Part shown: positions 13,501 through 23,659 of the stretch, piece by piece
How the letters are laid out: the number at the start of each line of letters is the position of its first letter
Position numbering within the stretch: the stretch's first letter is position 1
Assembly: GCA_964036665.1 (NCBI GenBank)
Contig: OZ038533.1
Span: forward strand, 14,603,075 to 14,667,074
Direction: 5' to 3'
Source: Gordius sp. MW1
Taxonomy: Eukaryota > Nematomorpha > Gordioida > Gordea > Gordiidae
DNA: 64,000 nt
Program-made: the position numbers and the translations under genes
The notes under the pieces: model-generated
What the model saw: only the letters and a program-made list of their open reading frames with translations
What the model was told of the DNA's origin: nothing
Database searches by the model: none

Positions 13501-16500
13501 GCTAGGCAGAAAAGTTGCATATAAAAATGCTAGAGAGGTGAGTCGAAGCAGTGTTCAAGCATTGAGCAGATTGCCCGAGCATTAAACTCGAGCATATAGC
13601 AGATTTAATAGAAGCAATTGCTACGAGTTAGTAACTTTAAATATTTTCTCATATTCTACATCATAAAAACTTTGCCCCCCTCCATTTTTTGTCCCGTTGG
13701 TTTGCCCCCCCCCCCTTTTTTAACCTCTTTCTCGACCGGGAAGGGGGTGGGGGTGATTTGCCCCCCCCCCCTACTTTTTACCCTCTTTCTCACTCACCTC
13801 CCCCTCCCACTTATTTTTTACTCTCTTTCTCACCCGGGGGCCCCCCTTATTTTTTACCCTCTTTAATTTTTTTGAGCACCTGTAACATGATGCGCGGTCG
13901 TAACAGACAATAGCGGGCGCGGTCCCATTTCGTCGTGTTTAACCACATTTTAAACATGAAGTGACATTTTTGAGATGCGCGATCGGAACCTGAGTACGAT
14001 ACCCTGTGCCTCCCCCCTACAAGGGACTATGCCTCTACTGTTGTCAGTTCGATTCTCGGCGAGGGCAAATTTTTTGTTTTTTTTTATTATTAACCTTTAT
14101 AATGAATTTTACGAAATAGGCGTTACGGTGCGCGCCCAATCAAGCCACCATTCGGAGCCAGCTCCACCGATCCTTTTAAAAGTTACTGAGCGGCGACAAC
14201 CGGTTATAAGACAAGGTTCCTCCAGGACTACTTTATACTATCAAGATGCGGGTCGGCTGCGGTCACCCGAAGTCATGAGGGGCGCACCGCTCTTATATAC
14301 ATGTTGGCGGAAGAGCTATAGAGCGCCCGACTCGTTACCGAGGCAGGTCTAGGCAGCAACCCACTGTACAGTAACCATTCCGGGGCCCACGCCGACCTTG
14401 CGATGGGTGACTACGTTGGCACAATCAGTCGATGTGCACAAGGCAGGCGCCCTCTCATACTAACAATAACTCAACCACCAGCACTCTTCTGCCACAAGAG
14501 CCTAGGAGCGGCCCCGACGCTTTGACGGCAGAAGAAATGGAACTATTACGCTGATGTATAATGTCTTATTATGCTGCAACTTCGATATGAACATATTAAT
14601 TCATACCGTCACATGTAGTTTTTTATATTTTGCTCCAATAAATAAATCGTGAATCTCTTTTGAATACACATAAGCAGTATAATGGCGCTTTTCCTCGAAT
14701 TACTGTAAATCTGCAAGACAAAAGCATATCACAATCTTTAGTATGTCGCTGACACATAAATGACATTTTGAGCCTCGCAGTAGGCTTTTACTGCCTGACA
14801 GACTGAATATTGTGATATGCTTTTGGCTTGCGTAGCAATTAATATTTGATTTACATTAATTGGAGGAAAAGCGCCATTAAACTGCCAAAGTCTATTCAAA
14901 AGAGATGCACTATTTATTGGGCAAAATATAAAAACTACATGTGACGGTATGAATTAATATGTTCATATCGAAGTTGCAGCATAATAAGACATTAAACGTT
15001 AACGTAATAGTTCCATTTCTTCTGCCGTCAAAGCGTCGGAGCCGCTCCTAGGCTCTTGTGGCAGAAGAGTGCTGGTGGTAGATTAATTATTGTTAGGGGC
15101 GCCTGGCTTGGTGTGCACATCGACTGATTGTGCCAACGTAGGCACCCATCGCAAGGTCGGTGTGGGCCCCGGAATGGTTGCTGTACAGTGGGTTGCTGCC
15201 TGGACCTGCCTCGGTAACGAGTCGGGCGCTCTATAACTCTTCCGCCAACATGTATATAAGAGCGGTGCGTCCGTCTCATGACTTTGGGTGACCGCAACCG
15301 ACCCGCACCTTGATAATATGTAGTAGCCCTAGAGGCGGAACCCAGTCTTATAATCGGTTCCATCGGTCGCCGCTCAGTAACTTCTAAAAGGTTCTGTGGA
15401 GCTGGCTCCGACCGGCGGCTTGGGTGGGCGCGCGCCGTAACGTCTAGTTTCGTAAAATTCATTATGAAGGCTAAAAGTAGCAGCTAAATTAACAAGAACA
15501 ATTTATTATCATTGTTAGGTTAATAATAAAAAAAACATAAAAATTTGCCCTCACCGAGATTTGAACTCACATCAGTAGAGGCATAGTCCCTTGTAAGGGA
15601 GGGGGGTGTTGCTACGAAGAAGGCGGACGAATTTTACTGTAGGTTTAATTGAGGCAAATGCAACAGGTGTTAAAAGGCGCCAAAAAAACGAAAAAAAATT
15701 CGACACCCCCCCCCCCGTGTGTGAGAAAGAGAGTATAAAAAAAGGGGGGGGAGTAACCAAAGGCATAATAAAAGGGAGGGCGCAAAGTTCTTAATTTATT
15801 TTATGTATATAATATGAGCAAATATTGTAAGTCACTCAATCTTAGGAAATAGCCTTTATATCTGCTCAAGTTTACTGCTCGGGCAATCTGCTCAATGCTT
15901 GAACAGATTTTGCTGCTTCGACTCGCCTCTCGAGCATTTTTATATGCTACTGTTCTGCCTAGTGCACCGAACAGCGAGCACTCATTGTGCTAACGAGCAT
16001 ATTAACAGCTCAGTGTGCGTGCTCGCGTTTAGAGTTAAATCTAATTAGCAATTTAACACAACTAGTCCACAGCCATTATAAACCTTTATAAGTTTCCACG
16101 ATAAATATGCGAAAATTTAAGTTGGACACATAGACTAATAGACTGCTCATCTCTTATATATTCACGCATCAACAGTGTTGCAAAAAACGACCGCCATTTT
16201 GAAAAGTGACGTAGAGTTTTTATAGCGATGGATTGTATTGGTCAATAATCATTGATCTTATAACATGAAACAACCCATTTTAATCATTAAATCGATTTTA
16301 AAAATTCATCAAACCATGTGAATAGGCCAAAATTCATGTTAGAAAATAAGTTCAAGTGTAGATGGTGCTATTAAAGTTAATTATATTTATAGATAATTAT
16401 TAATTTTTATACCAATATTTTAATTTTCATAAGCTCATGTTGATAAAACTCTAAATGATTTACATTTTTATATCAAAATAAAAATATAGGGCATAGCCGA

Positions 16501-19500
16501 AACCTTTATAAGCATCAGAGGTCAGAAATGCCCGGCCCGGCCCGCTGCCCGGCCCGCTGCCCGGCCCTAAGTTTTACTTTTCGGACGGGCCCGGGCGGGC
16601 ACGCTGATAAGATTCGGGCAATTCGGGCATGCCAAAAATTTTATCAAATTGATTTTCCTCGAAAAAAGAAAAATTCGCTATGGGCTGATGATGAAGATGA
16701 TACAGCATTAGATGAGATCAATTCATACTTGAATGATGTTTTAGACAAGGACGTGGATGAAAAATTTTCCCTTTTAATATGGTGGAAAAATAAAGAAAAC
16801 AAGTCACATTAAAGTTATCTAAAATTATAACTATTTTAGGTATCCTAAATTAGCAAGATTAACAAAAATACTCTTTGCCATCCCGGCGACGAGTGCTGCA
16901 AGTGAAAGAAGTTTCTCTATCGCAGGAAGATTAATAGAGGAAAGACGCACATGATTATCCCCGGAAATTGTCGACGATTTGTTATTTTTACATAATAATT
17001 ATGAATAATAAAATATTGTCATCTTTGTTCTGATCAATATGCCATTATTTAATGCTTATTTTGTAATAGTGGTTAAAAGATTTTGGGATTGGATAATTTC
17101 TAGTCTAACGGGCAAATTTTATTAATAAGGCCGGGCAGCTCTAATGGTTTGGGCATGGCTGAGCGGACACTTAGAAGGGTTCAGGCGGGGAATTAGTTAA
17201 AAATTTAGACCGGGCCGGGTTTGGGCAGAAAAATTTTAACAAATCCGACCTCTGTTTGCGACCTCACAAATTCGGGACTAACGGGCAAATTTAATATTTC
17301 GGGCCGGGCAATTCGGGCAGCTTTAACGATTCGGGCGGGCCCGGGCGGACACTTAGATGGGTTCGGGCGGGCTCGGGCGGGCAGATTAATTATAAAATCG
17401 GGCCGGGCCGGGTTCGGGCTGAAAAATTCTAACAAATCTGACCTCTGATAAGCATAACCCTAATCATTCAATTCACTTTTCAAAATGGCAGTCAAAATTT
17501 GGAACATTAAAAGGGAGTGAGCAATCTATTTAGTCCATGGTTTGAAGCGAGCCCAAAAATTGCATAGCAATTAATAAAATAATGACAACCATGGGCGGGG
17601 TCAAGCTTTGGGTAATAACTTAGTAAAGGTACAAAACATTTCGAAAGGGGCATAAATAATATAAAAAACTTGGCATGGGCTATGATTTAACGTTTGGCAA
17701 ATAAATTGAAAATATCGCCAAGGTAAATATTTGAAGGGAGAGATTAGGGATTAATCCAACGTTTCGGGTCAAAATTAATTAAACATTTATTAATTTACAT
17801 AAAATCAAACAATAATTTTGTAAAAAAAGCTACATTACATCCATGAGTTATTAAAATTTTATATATTCCTTTAAGCTTTAGAGGTTTATAGCTTTCATGG
17901 ACGTAGCCAGGTTTTGGATTAGGGGGGGGGGGGGGGCGATACGTTTAAAAGTTCAATTAGGGAGGGGCAAAACATAATTTTTTTAATTTTTAAGAGTTTT
18001 TGCATTGAAGAGAAATTGTTTTCGTGAATTAGGGGGGGGGGGCAGCCGCCTCCCTGCCCCCCCCCTTAGCCACGCCCATGATAGCTTTGTATAAATTTTC
18101 TTGAGCAGAAGTCTAACCATTGTAGGCAAATTACATGATATACACTTTTAAGGGACATTAGACAGTCTAAAAACAAGTTTAATTTAAAATGGTTTTATTT
18201 ACGTTTAAATATTCTAAAATTTCGTATATTATTATCACCTGACCTCCCAAAATGATCACAAACATAGACCGATAGAAAGGAACCGAAAATGGCTGCTAAA
18301 TACATTATTCCAATACCAGCAGCTATCCATTTCATTGCCTGAGCCTCGACCAGGGATTTAGTGTGTTGTGCGAAATAAATGTGATTATACCATTTAACCA
18401 TATCCTATTAATAGCAATTAATAAAAAAAATATTTTAGTATATATATTATATATATAAAGCTAAATTTAATCAGTCGGGCACAAAAACAAAAATGGAATA
18501 TGGGCTCGGGGGCGGTTCGACAAAATTAAAACCAACCAGCGGTCATTAGCTAGTCTATGTGCTAAAATAAATAAAAGGTGTTTACAAAAACATAAGTCCA
18601 TAACCAATAAAAAAAATTACAAGTTGGACAGGATAGGACGGACAACCAAAAACGAGCTCATAAATTGCATAGCAATTAATATTTTATTGAGATAATTTTA
18701 AAAAATACCTAAAACTAGTTTAAGTCTTGCCTGACCATTTCAAAAAGCGGAAGATTTAAGGTTTATTCTGAATGTTTATTAAATGTTGGCTTAATTAATT
18801 GAAGCATATATAGAATTAAATGATTTTTATCAATTAAATAATTAAAAGAATTTATTTTCAAGTTAGCATTATTACAACATTTAATGTGAATTATAATTTG
18901 TTCGCTTTTCAATACCCTAGGTACATTGGCATAGCTAGCATTGGAACTAGAGACGGGTAATAATGATTTAGTGTAGGGCAAAATGAATTTGTAATTTTTA
19001 GCCATAATTTTAGTAAATTTTATAAAATTTATGGATTTTGAGGGGGGCAGCCATTCCCTGCCTCCCCCCGGCTACTCCCATGTAAATATATTTTGATGGA
19101 TTAAAAAGCTAAATATTACCAAGGTATCCTGTTAACAAGTTCAAATTTAATTTTAAAGTTTTGAAATTTAATTAATTCCAAATTTTCACTATGTTAAAAT
19201 TAAAAAATTTAGTCACTCTACACTATATTTTTAAATTATTTGTCATTCCTAAGCCTGTTTAAATACATTAAATATACGAATTTAATATTGTGTTACTTTA
19301 ACAGGAACATTGAGGGTAAGAGAAAATCCATATTGAAAGGAACCAAGAGTTACGACAAATAAAGAAAATGCGAGGTTCCATGTTAATCCAGCCTGTAATA
19401 ATTAAATATTTTTGTAATATAAGATTTATTTTTCTTTGAGCTAATATTAGCATAAATGTTAAATAATATTTTATTTTGAAAAACCAGGTTATCCATGACC

Positions 19501-22500
19501 ATGATACATTGTAAATAAAAATCCACTAATCGATATATTCTCGTGCTTTATGCTTATCTAAATTTAATTTTATTAAAAAAGGGTTTTTTACTGAACAATA
19601 TTTAAAAAATTAATTTTTCGCAAATTTCAGAATACTTAGACCTAAATTCTATTTTATTGTTTCTCAAAGACTTGTTTATTTTGGCAGAATGTGTAGTTTA
19701 ATCGGCCAAACAATGATTATATTGTTTACTCAAAGTTATACATTCCAGAAAATTGGAAAAACAATGCGACTTGTGTTAATTTAAAATTATATTTTTCTGC
19801 CTTTTCAATGAATTATTTTAAGAATAAAGTTATTTTCAAACTCGGTTACTTGCCCTTCGCGTAGATAAAGTTCAAAATTTAAGTTGATTTTTAATCCAAT
19901 ATTATTTATTTACCATATATTCTTTATAAACCTGCAATTTGATAAAAAATAAACACCATAATATCTTCTTGTGATTATTGATTTTCCCGCCATTTATAAA
20001 TATTTTAGTTGGAAATGCAATTTTTCGAATTTTTGACCATCTCGTAGCCGCTCCCAAACTTTTTATGATTGAAATATGATAATGGGTCATAAAGGAGTTC
20101 ACATTGTGAAATTGGTGATTTCATACACCGGGAAATATATTTTATGATTTCACTAATTTTACCACAAAAAATTAACCGCAAAAGTTTGAGGTTTTTGGTT
20201 AAATTATTTCGATAGAGAATTTTTTTAGGGACAAAATGCACCAAAATTCGAGTGAATAACGCAATTACTTTCAAAAATATGACAAAAATAATATCCATAA
20301 AACGCTCCCGAACGTGATTTTGGCCCTTTAAACGTCTATAACTTAAAAAGTATTGGCCCAAAATGGCTAAAACTTTCAGAAATTAATCTAATAAATGAGA
20401 CCTACACCCTCACCAAAAATTACCCTGATCTGAAATGGTCGGTCGAAAACGTTTTGATTTGTCATGGAAAATCACACTTTTTTTATATATTAGCCTGTCT
20501 AGTCTACCGATGACCAGAACCAGATAGGCATAGCCAATGGGGGGCAGGGAGGGGCGGCTGCCCCCCTCTAAATTCAAAAATTTATTAAGATTATGGCTAA
20601 AATTTCAGAAAATGATAATTTTGCCCCTGCCTAAATCATTATTGCCTCCCTCTAATTTAAATGCTAGCTACGCCCGTGGATGACAACATCCACAAATGAA
20701 CGTAGTTTTCATCGCTTAAGAACTAAAGACTTAGATTAGAAATAGAGTGTCAGGTCAGTTTATTAATGAATGGATTGGCAATATTGACAATGTTTCGGGA
20801 ATTATCTTCCAGCTTGAAGAAAATGATAGAATTCAGAAATGAGAAAAGCCCAGTCCGCTGCACGACCTTGCCAGCCCGGTCCATAATTGTTTGTATAATT
20901 GTTATTAATTGTAGTAATTATGCAAAAAATCGAGAATAATATTTACTAAAATTTGATAAAAATTATTTTATTACTAATCTTTTGAAAAATCATTATTTCA
21001 GGGCAAGCAGTTTGGGCAGCTTTTATAATTTGGGCATGGCCGGGCAGGTACACCCTCCGGGCAAAAATTTTAACAAATCTGACCCCTGATAATAATATCG
21101 CTGAGCGAATCCGCATTGTTTTATATGTTTGACAATAACAAAAAAATATTTGTTTTCATTTCATAATTGTATATTTATAATATTAAAAATAAAAGATTTA
21201 AAAATGTTTGAAAATAGTCCACCTCTCCCGTAATATTAGAAAATCTTTCTAAGCACCTGCTTTTAAAAACACGGCCCATTTTATTTTTCTAACCCGACTG
21301 TTCTAAAATTTATTTTTTGAAAAATTTTGCACTTTCTAGTCGGAAATAATAAAATTTTAATATTTAATTAATGAATTGCATCAAGATTAAATTTTTTTAA
21401 AGCTAATAATGAAAAAGTGTTAAATATGTATATTAAGATTACATAATCATTTGTGTGACAAAGCAAAAAGCAATCCTTTATTTTACCTCCCTTAAAATTC
21501 CCATCGATTCGAATGCCGTGAATTATAGGAACATTATAAATTGGTCGGAATTTTAGCCGTTTGATATGTTAAAAATATCCAAAAAGACTTTAAAACAAAA
21601 CTAAAACACGTGTTGGTGCTAGGGCATGTATAAATGATGAGATGACAACACACTCAATTTATTATGCCTCGGGGACCTCCCTTGTTTTTATGCAGATCAC
21701 CCCCCCCCCTCCCCCCCCCCCCCAAGTTACGGGGAAAAATTTATCAATGCAAAAACTTTGAAAAATTAGAAAATTTTATGTTTTGCCCCCCTCTAATTAA
21801 ACTTTTAAACATTTTGCCCTCCCCCCCCCTTCTAATCCAAAACCTGGCTACGCCCATCATGGTATACGGGAATCTTGGCTTTGATGTCATGTCCGATATT
21901 AAGACAAGCTAGGGGCAAGATTAGAGTTTTATATACAACACGCTAAAATGGGGCAGTGGTGATACGAAATTTATAACAAATTAATGGTTTCCCTCTATTA
22001 ATTTTGGATTTAAAATATTACAAAAAATAAATTATTTTCAAAATGATCTTTTGTAGCTGATTATTATTTTTTCATATTTTCGATATAATAAAAAAACGTT
22101 TATAAAACGAATTCCAACTCAATTATTTAGGTATTAGTGCTGGGCCTAACATTTTTCTCAATCTAACAATAAAACTTAGTAACTTAAGGATTGTGTATTA
22201 ATATTCTGATCGGGTCAAGTAAGTTGACATTGAAATATTACTTATCATTACTTTCAAAAGTTTTAAAATGTAATACTCACTCCAGTCATGGTTAAATTTT
22301 TTAAGTATCATTTATTCCTCATAGATATAAATAAAGTTAATGAAAGCAAAATTATAATTTTTAACTTTTATAGCGAAATTGAACGGACTAAATTTTTTTT
22401 TTATTGTTTAAGGGGGGGGGGACATGTCCCTTTTTGCCACCCCTGGCAACACCCATGAGAACAGCCCATCCAAGCTTATTTTGGTTGTTGGTAACTTACT

Positions 22501-23459
22501 CCTACTCATACTATAAAAAGTTGGCTTAAATAAATAGTTTTGACTCAACAGCTATGTAAATAAAACCTTTTATCGTCGCAACTGAGAAGTTTACTGTTTT
22601 GAAAATCCTAATAAAGTAGCATAAATTTTGTTAGGGTGACCTTTCGAAGTAAAGAATTCTGTTTGAAAAAACTAATAAAATTAACAACTTCAATTAGTAT
22701 AGGCTATTAATTGTATTTAATATTCATTTTTCTGCACAAAACCAGAAATTTTTCACGTGATTTAACAACTTTCGCATGGGCATAGCCAGGACTGGAATTA
22801 GAGGGGAGCAAGTATGATTTAGGAAGGAGCACAAGGACAATTTTTAGTAAATTTGGCCATAATTATGTGAAAAATAAATTATTTATGAATTTAGAGGGGG
22901 CAGGCGCCCCTCCTTGCCTCCCCTTAGCTACGTTCATGAACTTTTGTGTTTAATTTTATCATTAACATTTGCCTGCCCTACCCGGTTAGTTTTTGTTTAA
23001 TTTTTAAAATCACCATGTTTCTATTAATATCGCGGTGTTGACTATCGTAAAGTGTTATTTTATGCTTAAATCTTTAAAAATAATATTTCCTGTTTATTTA
23101 TAATTATTACAATCCTTTTGCATTATTGATATAAGTCTCAAAGATTTAATAATTCCAGTCTTAGTTAAATTTTGGGCAATATTCGGACTTATAATGTTTA
23201 TTTTTAATTAAAAAAATTTATATAGAATATGATTTTTAAATTTGAGAAACATTAATTAATCGTCAGCTTCAAAATTAAAAGAAAATTTGGGATGGAAAAT
23301 ATATAAGTGCATAAGGATTTTTAAATATGATATTTAATAAAATTTAACTTGACAAAAAAATCTCGAAATTCTTACATCTTTTTGTGTTTGAGAAGCTCTT
23401 CTCGTATTTCTTCTCACATTATTGTCGTTGTTAGTCCTTGGATGAATTGGATATGGCAT
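7396..23459 (-). CDS. SLC2/GLUT-family sugar transporter, ten exons, complete
   Basis: Exons 5' to 3': 23,459-23,376; 19,392-19,303; 18,404-18,244; 12,463-12,339; 11,447-11,283; 10,950-10,843; 10,419-10,220; 9,543-9,255; 8,450-8,323; 7,554-7,396. All junctions are GT-AG with consistent phase and sum to 1,509 nt, so 502 residues, typical for the family. Visible hallmarks: LGSFQYGF in the first membrane helix, CDHFGR after the second, VPLYLVEVAPFKMRGA, the PESPRYL loop, GPGVVPW and ELF near helix 10, NW in helix 11, and the C-terminal VPEIKGKTF. The product is a 12-helix plasma-membrane facilitator moving hexoses or related polyols down their gradient. The helix-7 signature is altered to HISQSIFRIDA where glucose carriers have QQLSGINA, and the second GRR loop is KYGIRT, so the substrate is uncertain. 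Introns total about 14.5 kb and are loaded with transposons. Confidence 0.88.
7855..8235. mobile_element. Non-autonomous hAT-like element, GC-rich ends
   Basis: Starts CAGAGATCCG and ends GGTGTCTG, with GGCCCG/CGGGCC-rich subterminal tracts like the well-defined element at 16,516. Flanking octamers TTGGTAAT and CTAATAAT match only partly. Lies in the last transporter intron. Confidence 0.55.
8323..8450 (-). CDS. Transporter exon 9 (helices 10-11)
   Basis: Acceptor GATTTAG, donor TTTTAC|GTAAGA. Encodes VVPWVVSTELF after the split GPG glycine and the NW of helix 11. Confidence 0.9.
8882..9218. mobile_element. piggyBac-type MITE flanked by TTAA
   Basis: Ends CACTCCGTAGG and CCTACGGAGTG are inverted and each is bordered by TTAA (8,878-8,881 and 9,219-9,222), the target duplicated by piggyBac transposases. 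A second inverted pair, GGGGTCATGA / TCATGACCCC, lies inside. 337 bp, non-coding. Confidence 0.75.
9255..9543 (-). CDS. Transporter exon 8 (helices 7-10)
   Basis: Acceptor TTTTAG, donor ACCAG|GTTAGA. Encodes three strongly hydrophobic helices and ends in AMGPG, the start of the GPGxxPW motif. The usual GRR between helices 8 and 9 reads KYGIRT. Confidence 0.9.
9640..9690. repeat. G-run/C-run stretch, possible MITE fragment
   Basis: A run of G then CAGCGGTCTCC and CCCCCCTCCGC resembles the subterminal part of the CATGGGCGTAGCC family but lacks its ends. Lies in a transporter intron. Confidence 0.3.
10220..10419 (-). CDS. Transporter exon 7 (central cytosolic loop, helix 7 start)
   Basis: Acceptor TTTCAAAG, donor GATGCT|GTAAGT. 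Encodes ALQKLRGRKR, a charged loop, then HISQSIFRIDA. The latter aligns with the QQLSGINA signature but retains only part of it. Confidence 0.88.
10843..10950 (-). CDS. Transporter exon 6 (helix 6 and PESPR motif)
   Basis: Acceptor TTGAAAAG, donor ATGG|GTAATT. 108 nt with no ATG-led frame of its own. Encodes LCIPESPRYLFIIQDDEY, holding the PESPRYL motif conserved in sugar transporters. Confidence 0.88.
11283..11447 (-). CDS. Transporter exon 5 (helices 4-5)
   Basis: Acceptor CCAAG with a weak pyrimidine tract; donor TTAG|GTAAGT. Encodes VPLYLVEVAPFKMRGA (the P-Y-x-x-E-x-x-P-x-x-x-RG signature) and a glycine-rich fifth helix. Confidence 0.88.
11690..12093. repeat. Possible partial MITE, GACTGCTCAT family
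   Basis: The right end GATGAGCACTCTATCCAGTC resembles the termini at 6,102 and 31,601. The left end is unclear, so limits are approximate. Confidence 0.35.
12339..12463 (-). CDS. Transporter exon 4 (helix 3)
   Basis: Acceptor GATGTAG, donor TATGG|GTAAAA. Joining the previous exon gives FGRLRSLQVSDL across the junction. Then come a helix and GKFLEGLSMG, equivalent to the GRFxxG loop of other carriers. Confidence 0.85.
12641..12826. mobile_element. MITE with GGGTTTCGTTTGGT-type ends
   Basis: Left TGGGGTTTTGTTTGGTTC and right GACCAAACGAAACCCAG are inverted. About 186 bp, non-coding, in a transporter intron. I cannot assign a superfamily. Confidence 0.55.
12950..13390. repeat. Tandemly duplicated ~190-bp repeat
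   Basis: The word GATAAAGT.GAAGTA.GCAACGGGCA recurs twice about 190 bp apart, followed by a diverged third part beginning CATCAGTCGGGC. That third part matches 18,470-18,640. Unclassified interspersed repeat. Confidence 0.5.
13401..16062. mobile_element. Foldback (long inverted repeat) element, 2.66 kb
   Basis: The element is almost one palindrome with arms of about 1.3 kb. From each end inward: a ~250-bp terminal module starting GTTGTTAAAT and rich in GCTCGAGC-like words; a G/C-run satellite (13,670-13,870 and 15,700-15,770); a tRNA-like B-box segment (GTTCGATTC at 14,048); a GC-richer block; and a central palindrome around 14,790. The same terminal module bounds the 5-kb element at 40,295. 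Frames of 125 and 144 codons in the arms mirror each other and show no known domain. No transposase is seen and the target duplication is unclear. Confidence 0.75.
16516..17447. mobile_element. hAT transposon, internally deleted, with exact 8-bp target duplication
   Basis: Ends CAGAGGTCAG and CTGACCTCTG are perfect inverted repeats. The octamer ATAAGCAT flanks both sides (16,508-16,515 and 17,448-17,455), as expected for hAT insertion. Both subterminal regions are rich in CGGGCC words. Only the C-terminal part of a transposase remains inside. Shorter relatives lie at 7,855, 20,834 and 27,468. Confidence 0.88.
16669..17008 (+). pseudogene. hAT transposase C-terminal (dimerisation) fragment
   Basis: The frame reads ALDEINSYLNDVLD, then WWKNKENK; after a frame break (intron or decay at 16,800-16,840) YPKLARLTKILFAIPATSAA and SERSFSIAGRL follow. 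The W, the IPATSAASER core and the later LSPEIVDDLLFL are hallmarks of the hAT C-terminal domain. An in-frame TGA after EERRT shows decay. The catalytic DDE part is absent, so it is non-functional and dependent on a related active copy. Confidence 0.8.
17545..17600 (-). repeat. Helentron-like 5' end fragment
   Basis: Reads on the minus strand TAATTGCTATGCAATTTTTG, the starting motif of the elements at 24,047 and 34,101. Only the end is present. Confidence 0.35.
17896..18080. mobile_element. MITE, CATGGGCGTAGCC family, copy with exact 8-bp target duplication
   Basis: Ends CATGGACGTAGCC and GCCACGCCCATG. ATAGCTTT is repeated on both sides (17,888-17,895 and 18,081-18,088). This copy is the best evidence that the family makes 8-bp duplications, as hAT elements do. 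Confidence 0.8.
18244..18404 (-). CDS. Transporter exon 3 (first external loop and helix 2)
   Basis: Acceptor ATTAATAG, donor GGGAG|GTCAGG. Starts DMVKWYNHIYF, ends SVYVCDHFGR. The donor four bases upstream of a second GT is chosen because only it keeps frame with exon 4. Confidence 0.87.
18460..18690. repeat. Interspersed repeat ending in a Helentron-like start motif
   Basis: 18,470-18,600 resembles 13,255-13,400. It is followed at 18,636-18,685 by the minus-strand 5' motif of the Helentron-like elements, including GGACGGACAACC and GCATAGCAATTA. Confidence 0.45.
18924..19082. mobile_element. MITE, CATGGGCGTAGCC family, diverged copy
   Basis: Ends CATTGGCATAGC and GGCTACTCCCATG with an inner AGGGGGGCAGCC tract. 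Diverged; no clear target duplication. Confidence 0.55.
19303..19392 (-). CDS. Transporter exon 2 (helix 1)
   Basis: Acceptor ATTACAG, donor GTTCCT|GTTAAA. Thirty codons, phase 0 at both ends, encoding AFSLFVVTLGSFQYGFSLTL, the first membrane helix with the GSFQ.G motif typical of GLUT proteins. Confidence 0.88.
19400..20520. other. Large intron sequence, no gene recognised
   Basis: Part of the first transporter intron. Minus-strand frames at 19,902-20,361 have no start context, no domain and low-complexity composition, so I do not call them genes. Confidence 0.45.
20527..20679. mobile_element. MITE, CATGGGCGTAGCC family, diverged copy
   Basis: GGCATAGCC and GCTAGCTACGCCCGTGG ends around G/C-run tracts; diverged copy inside the first transporter intron. 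Confidence 0.55.
20834..21088. mobile_element. Non-autonomous hAT-like element, short
   Basis: Starts CAGAAATGAG and ends TCTGACCCCTG, with GC-rich tracts inside; a shorter relative of the element at 16,516. Target duplication not clear. Confidence 0.5.
21690..21857. mobile_element. MITE, CATGGGCGTAGCC family, left-truncated
   Basis: Only the end CTGGCTACGCCCATC is intact; the other side breaks in a C run. Confidence 0.5.
22405..22460. repeat. Half MITE, CATGGGCGTAGCC family
   Basis: G run, then CCCTGGCAACACCCATGAG. Matches one end only. Confidence 0.4.
22775..22938. mobile_element. MITE, CATGGGCGTAGCC family
   Basis: Ends CATGGGCATAGCCAGG and TTAGCTACGTTCATG. Flanking octamers AACTTTCG and AACTTTTG match at seven positions. 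Confidence 0.7.
23376..23459 (-). CDS. Transporter exon 1 (start codon and cytosolic N-terminus)
   Basis: ATG at 23,459, 28 codons (starts MPYPIHPRTNND, hydrophilic and basic), donor AAAGAT|GTAAGA in phase 0, matching exon 2. A splice acceptor TTTTCCAG about 15 bases upstream suggests a 5' UTR exon further out. The call rests on phase, position and composition, not on conserved residues, so it is less certain than the other exons. Confidence 0.65.
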
Positions 23460-23659
23460 GATTCTCGTTTTTTTCTGGAAAATATGTTATTATCAACAAG
23501 TTTCAATGAAATATTGCTACAACAGGATGATAGGCCACTACTGTAATAAAAAGACCAGTGTTGATGATGATTTAGACTTTGTCCCGAAGAGTTTGAGATG
23601 CATGAAAGAACAACAACAGACACGCACTACTGTGGTGGAGTGGAGATTTTATTAAAATT

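Larger units (their letters stand above)
16129..17540. mobile_element. MITE of the GACTGCTCAT family, interrupted by a hAT element
   Basis: Left end CATAGACTAATAGACTGCTC and right end GAGCAATCTATTTAGTCCATGG are inverted. The first 240 bp match the MITE at 5.8-6.1 kb in reverse. The hAT element at 16,516-17,447 is inserted inside. Confidence 0.55.

Noticed and set aside
13975..15462. Frames of 125 (+) and 144 (-) codons
   Set aside because: They are mirror images in the two arms of the foldback element and encode similar arginine-rich peptides with no known domain.
19902..20361. Minus-strand frames of 66 and 118 codons
   Set aside because: Within the transporter intron, with no domain, signal or coding-like composition; they overlap in different frames.
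23414..23655. Overlapping frames of 65-69 codons on both strands
   Set aside because: They compete with transporter exon 1, which has the right phase and donor; the frames themselves have no domain.
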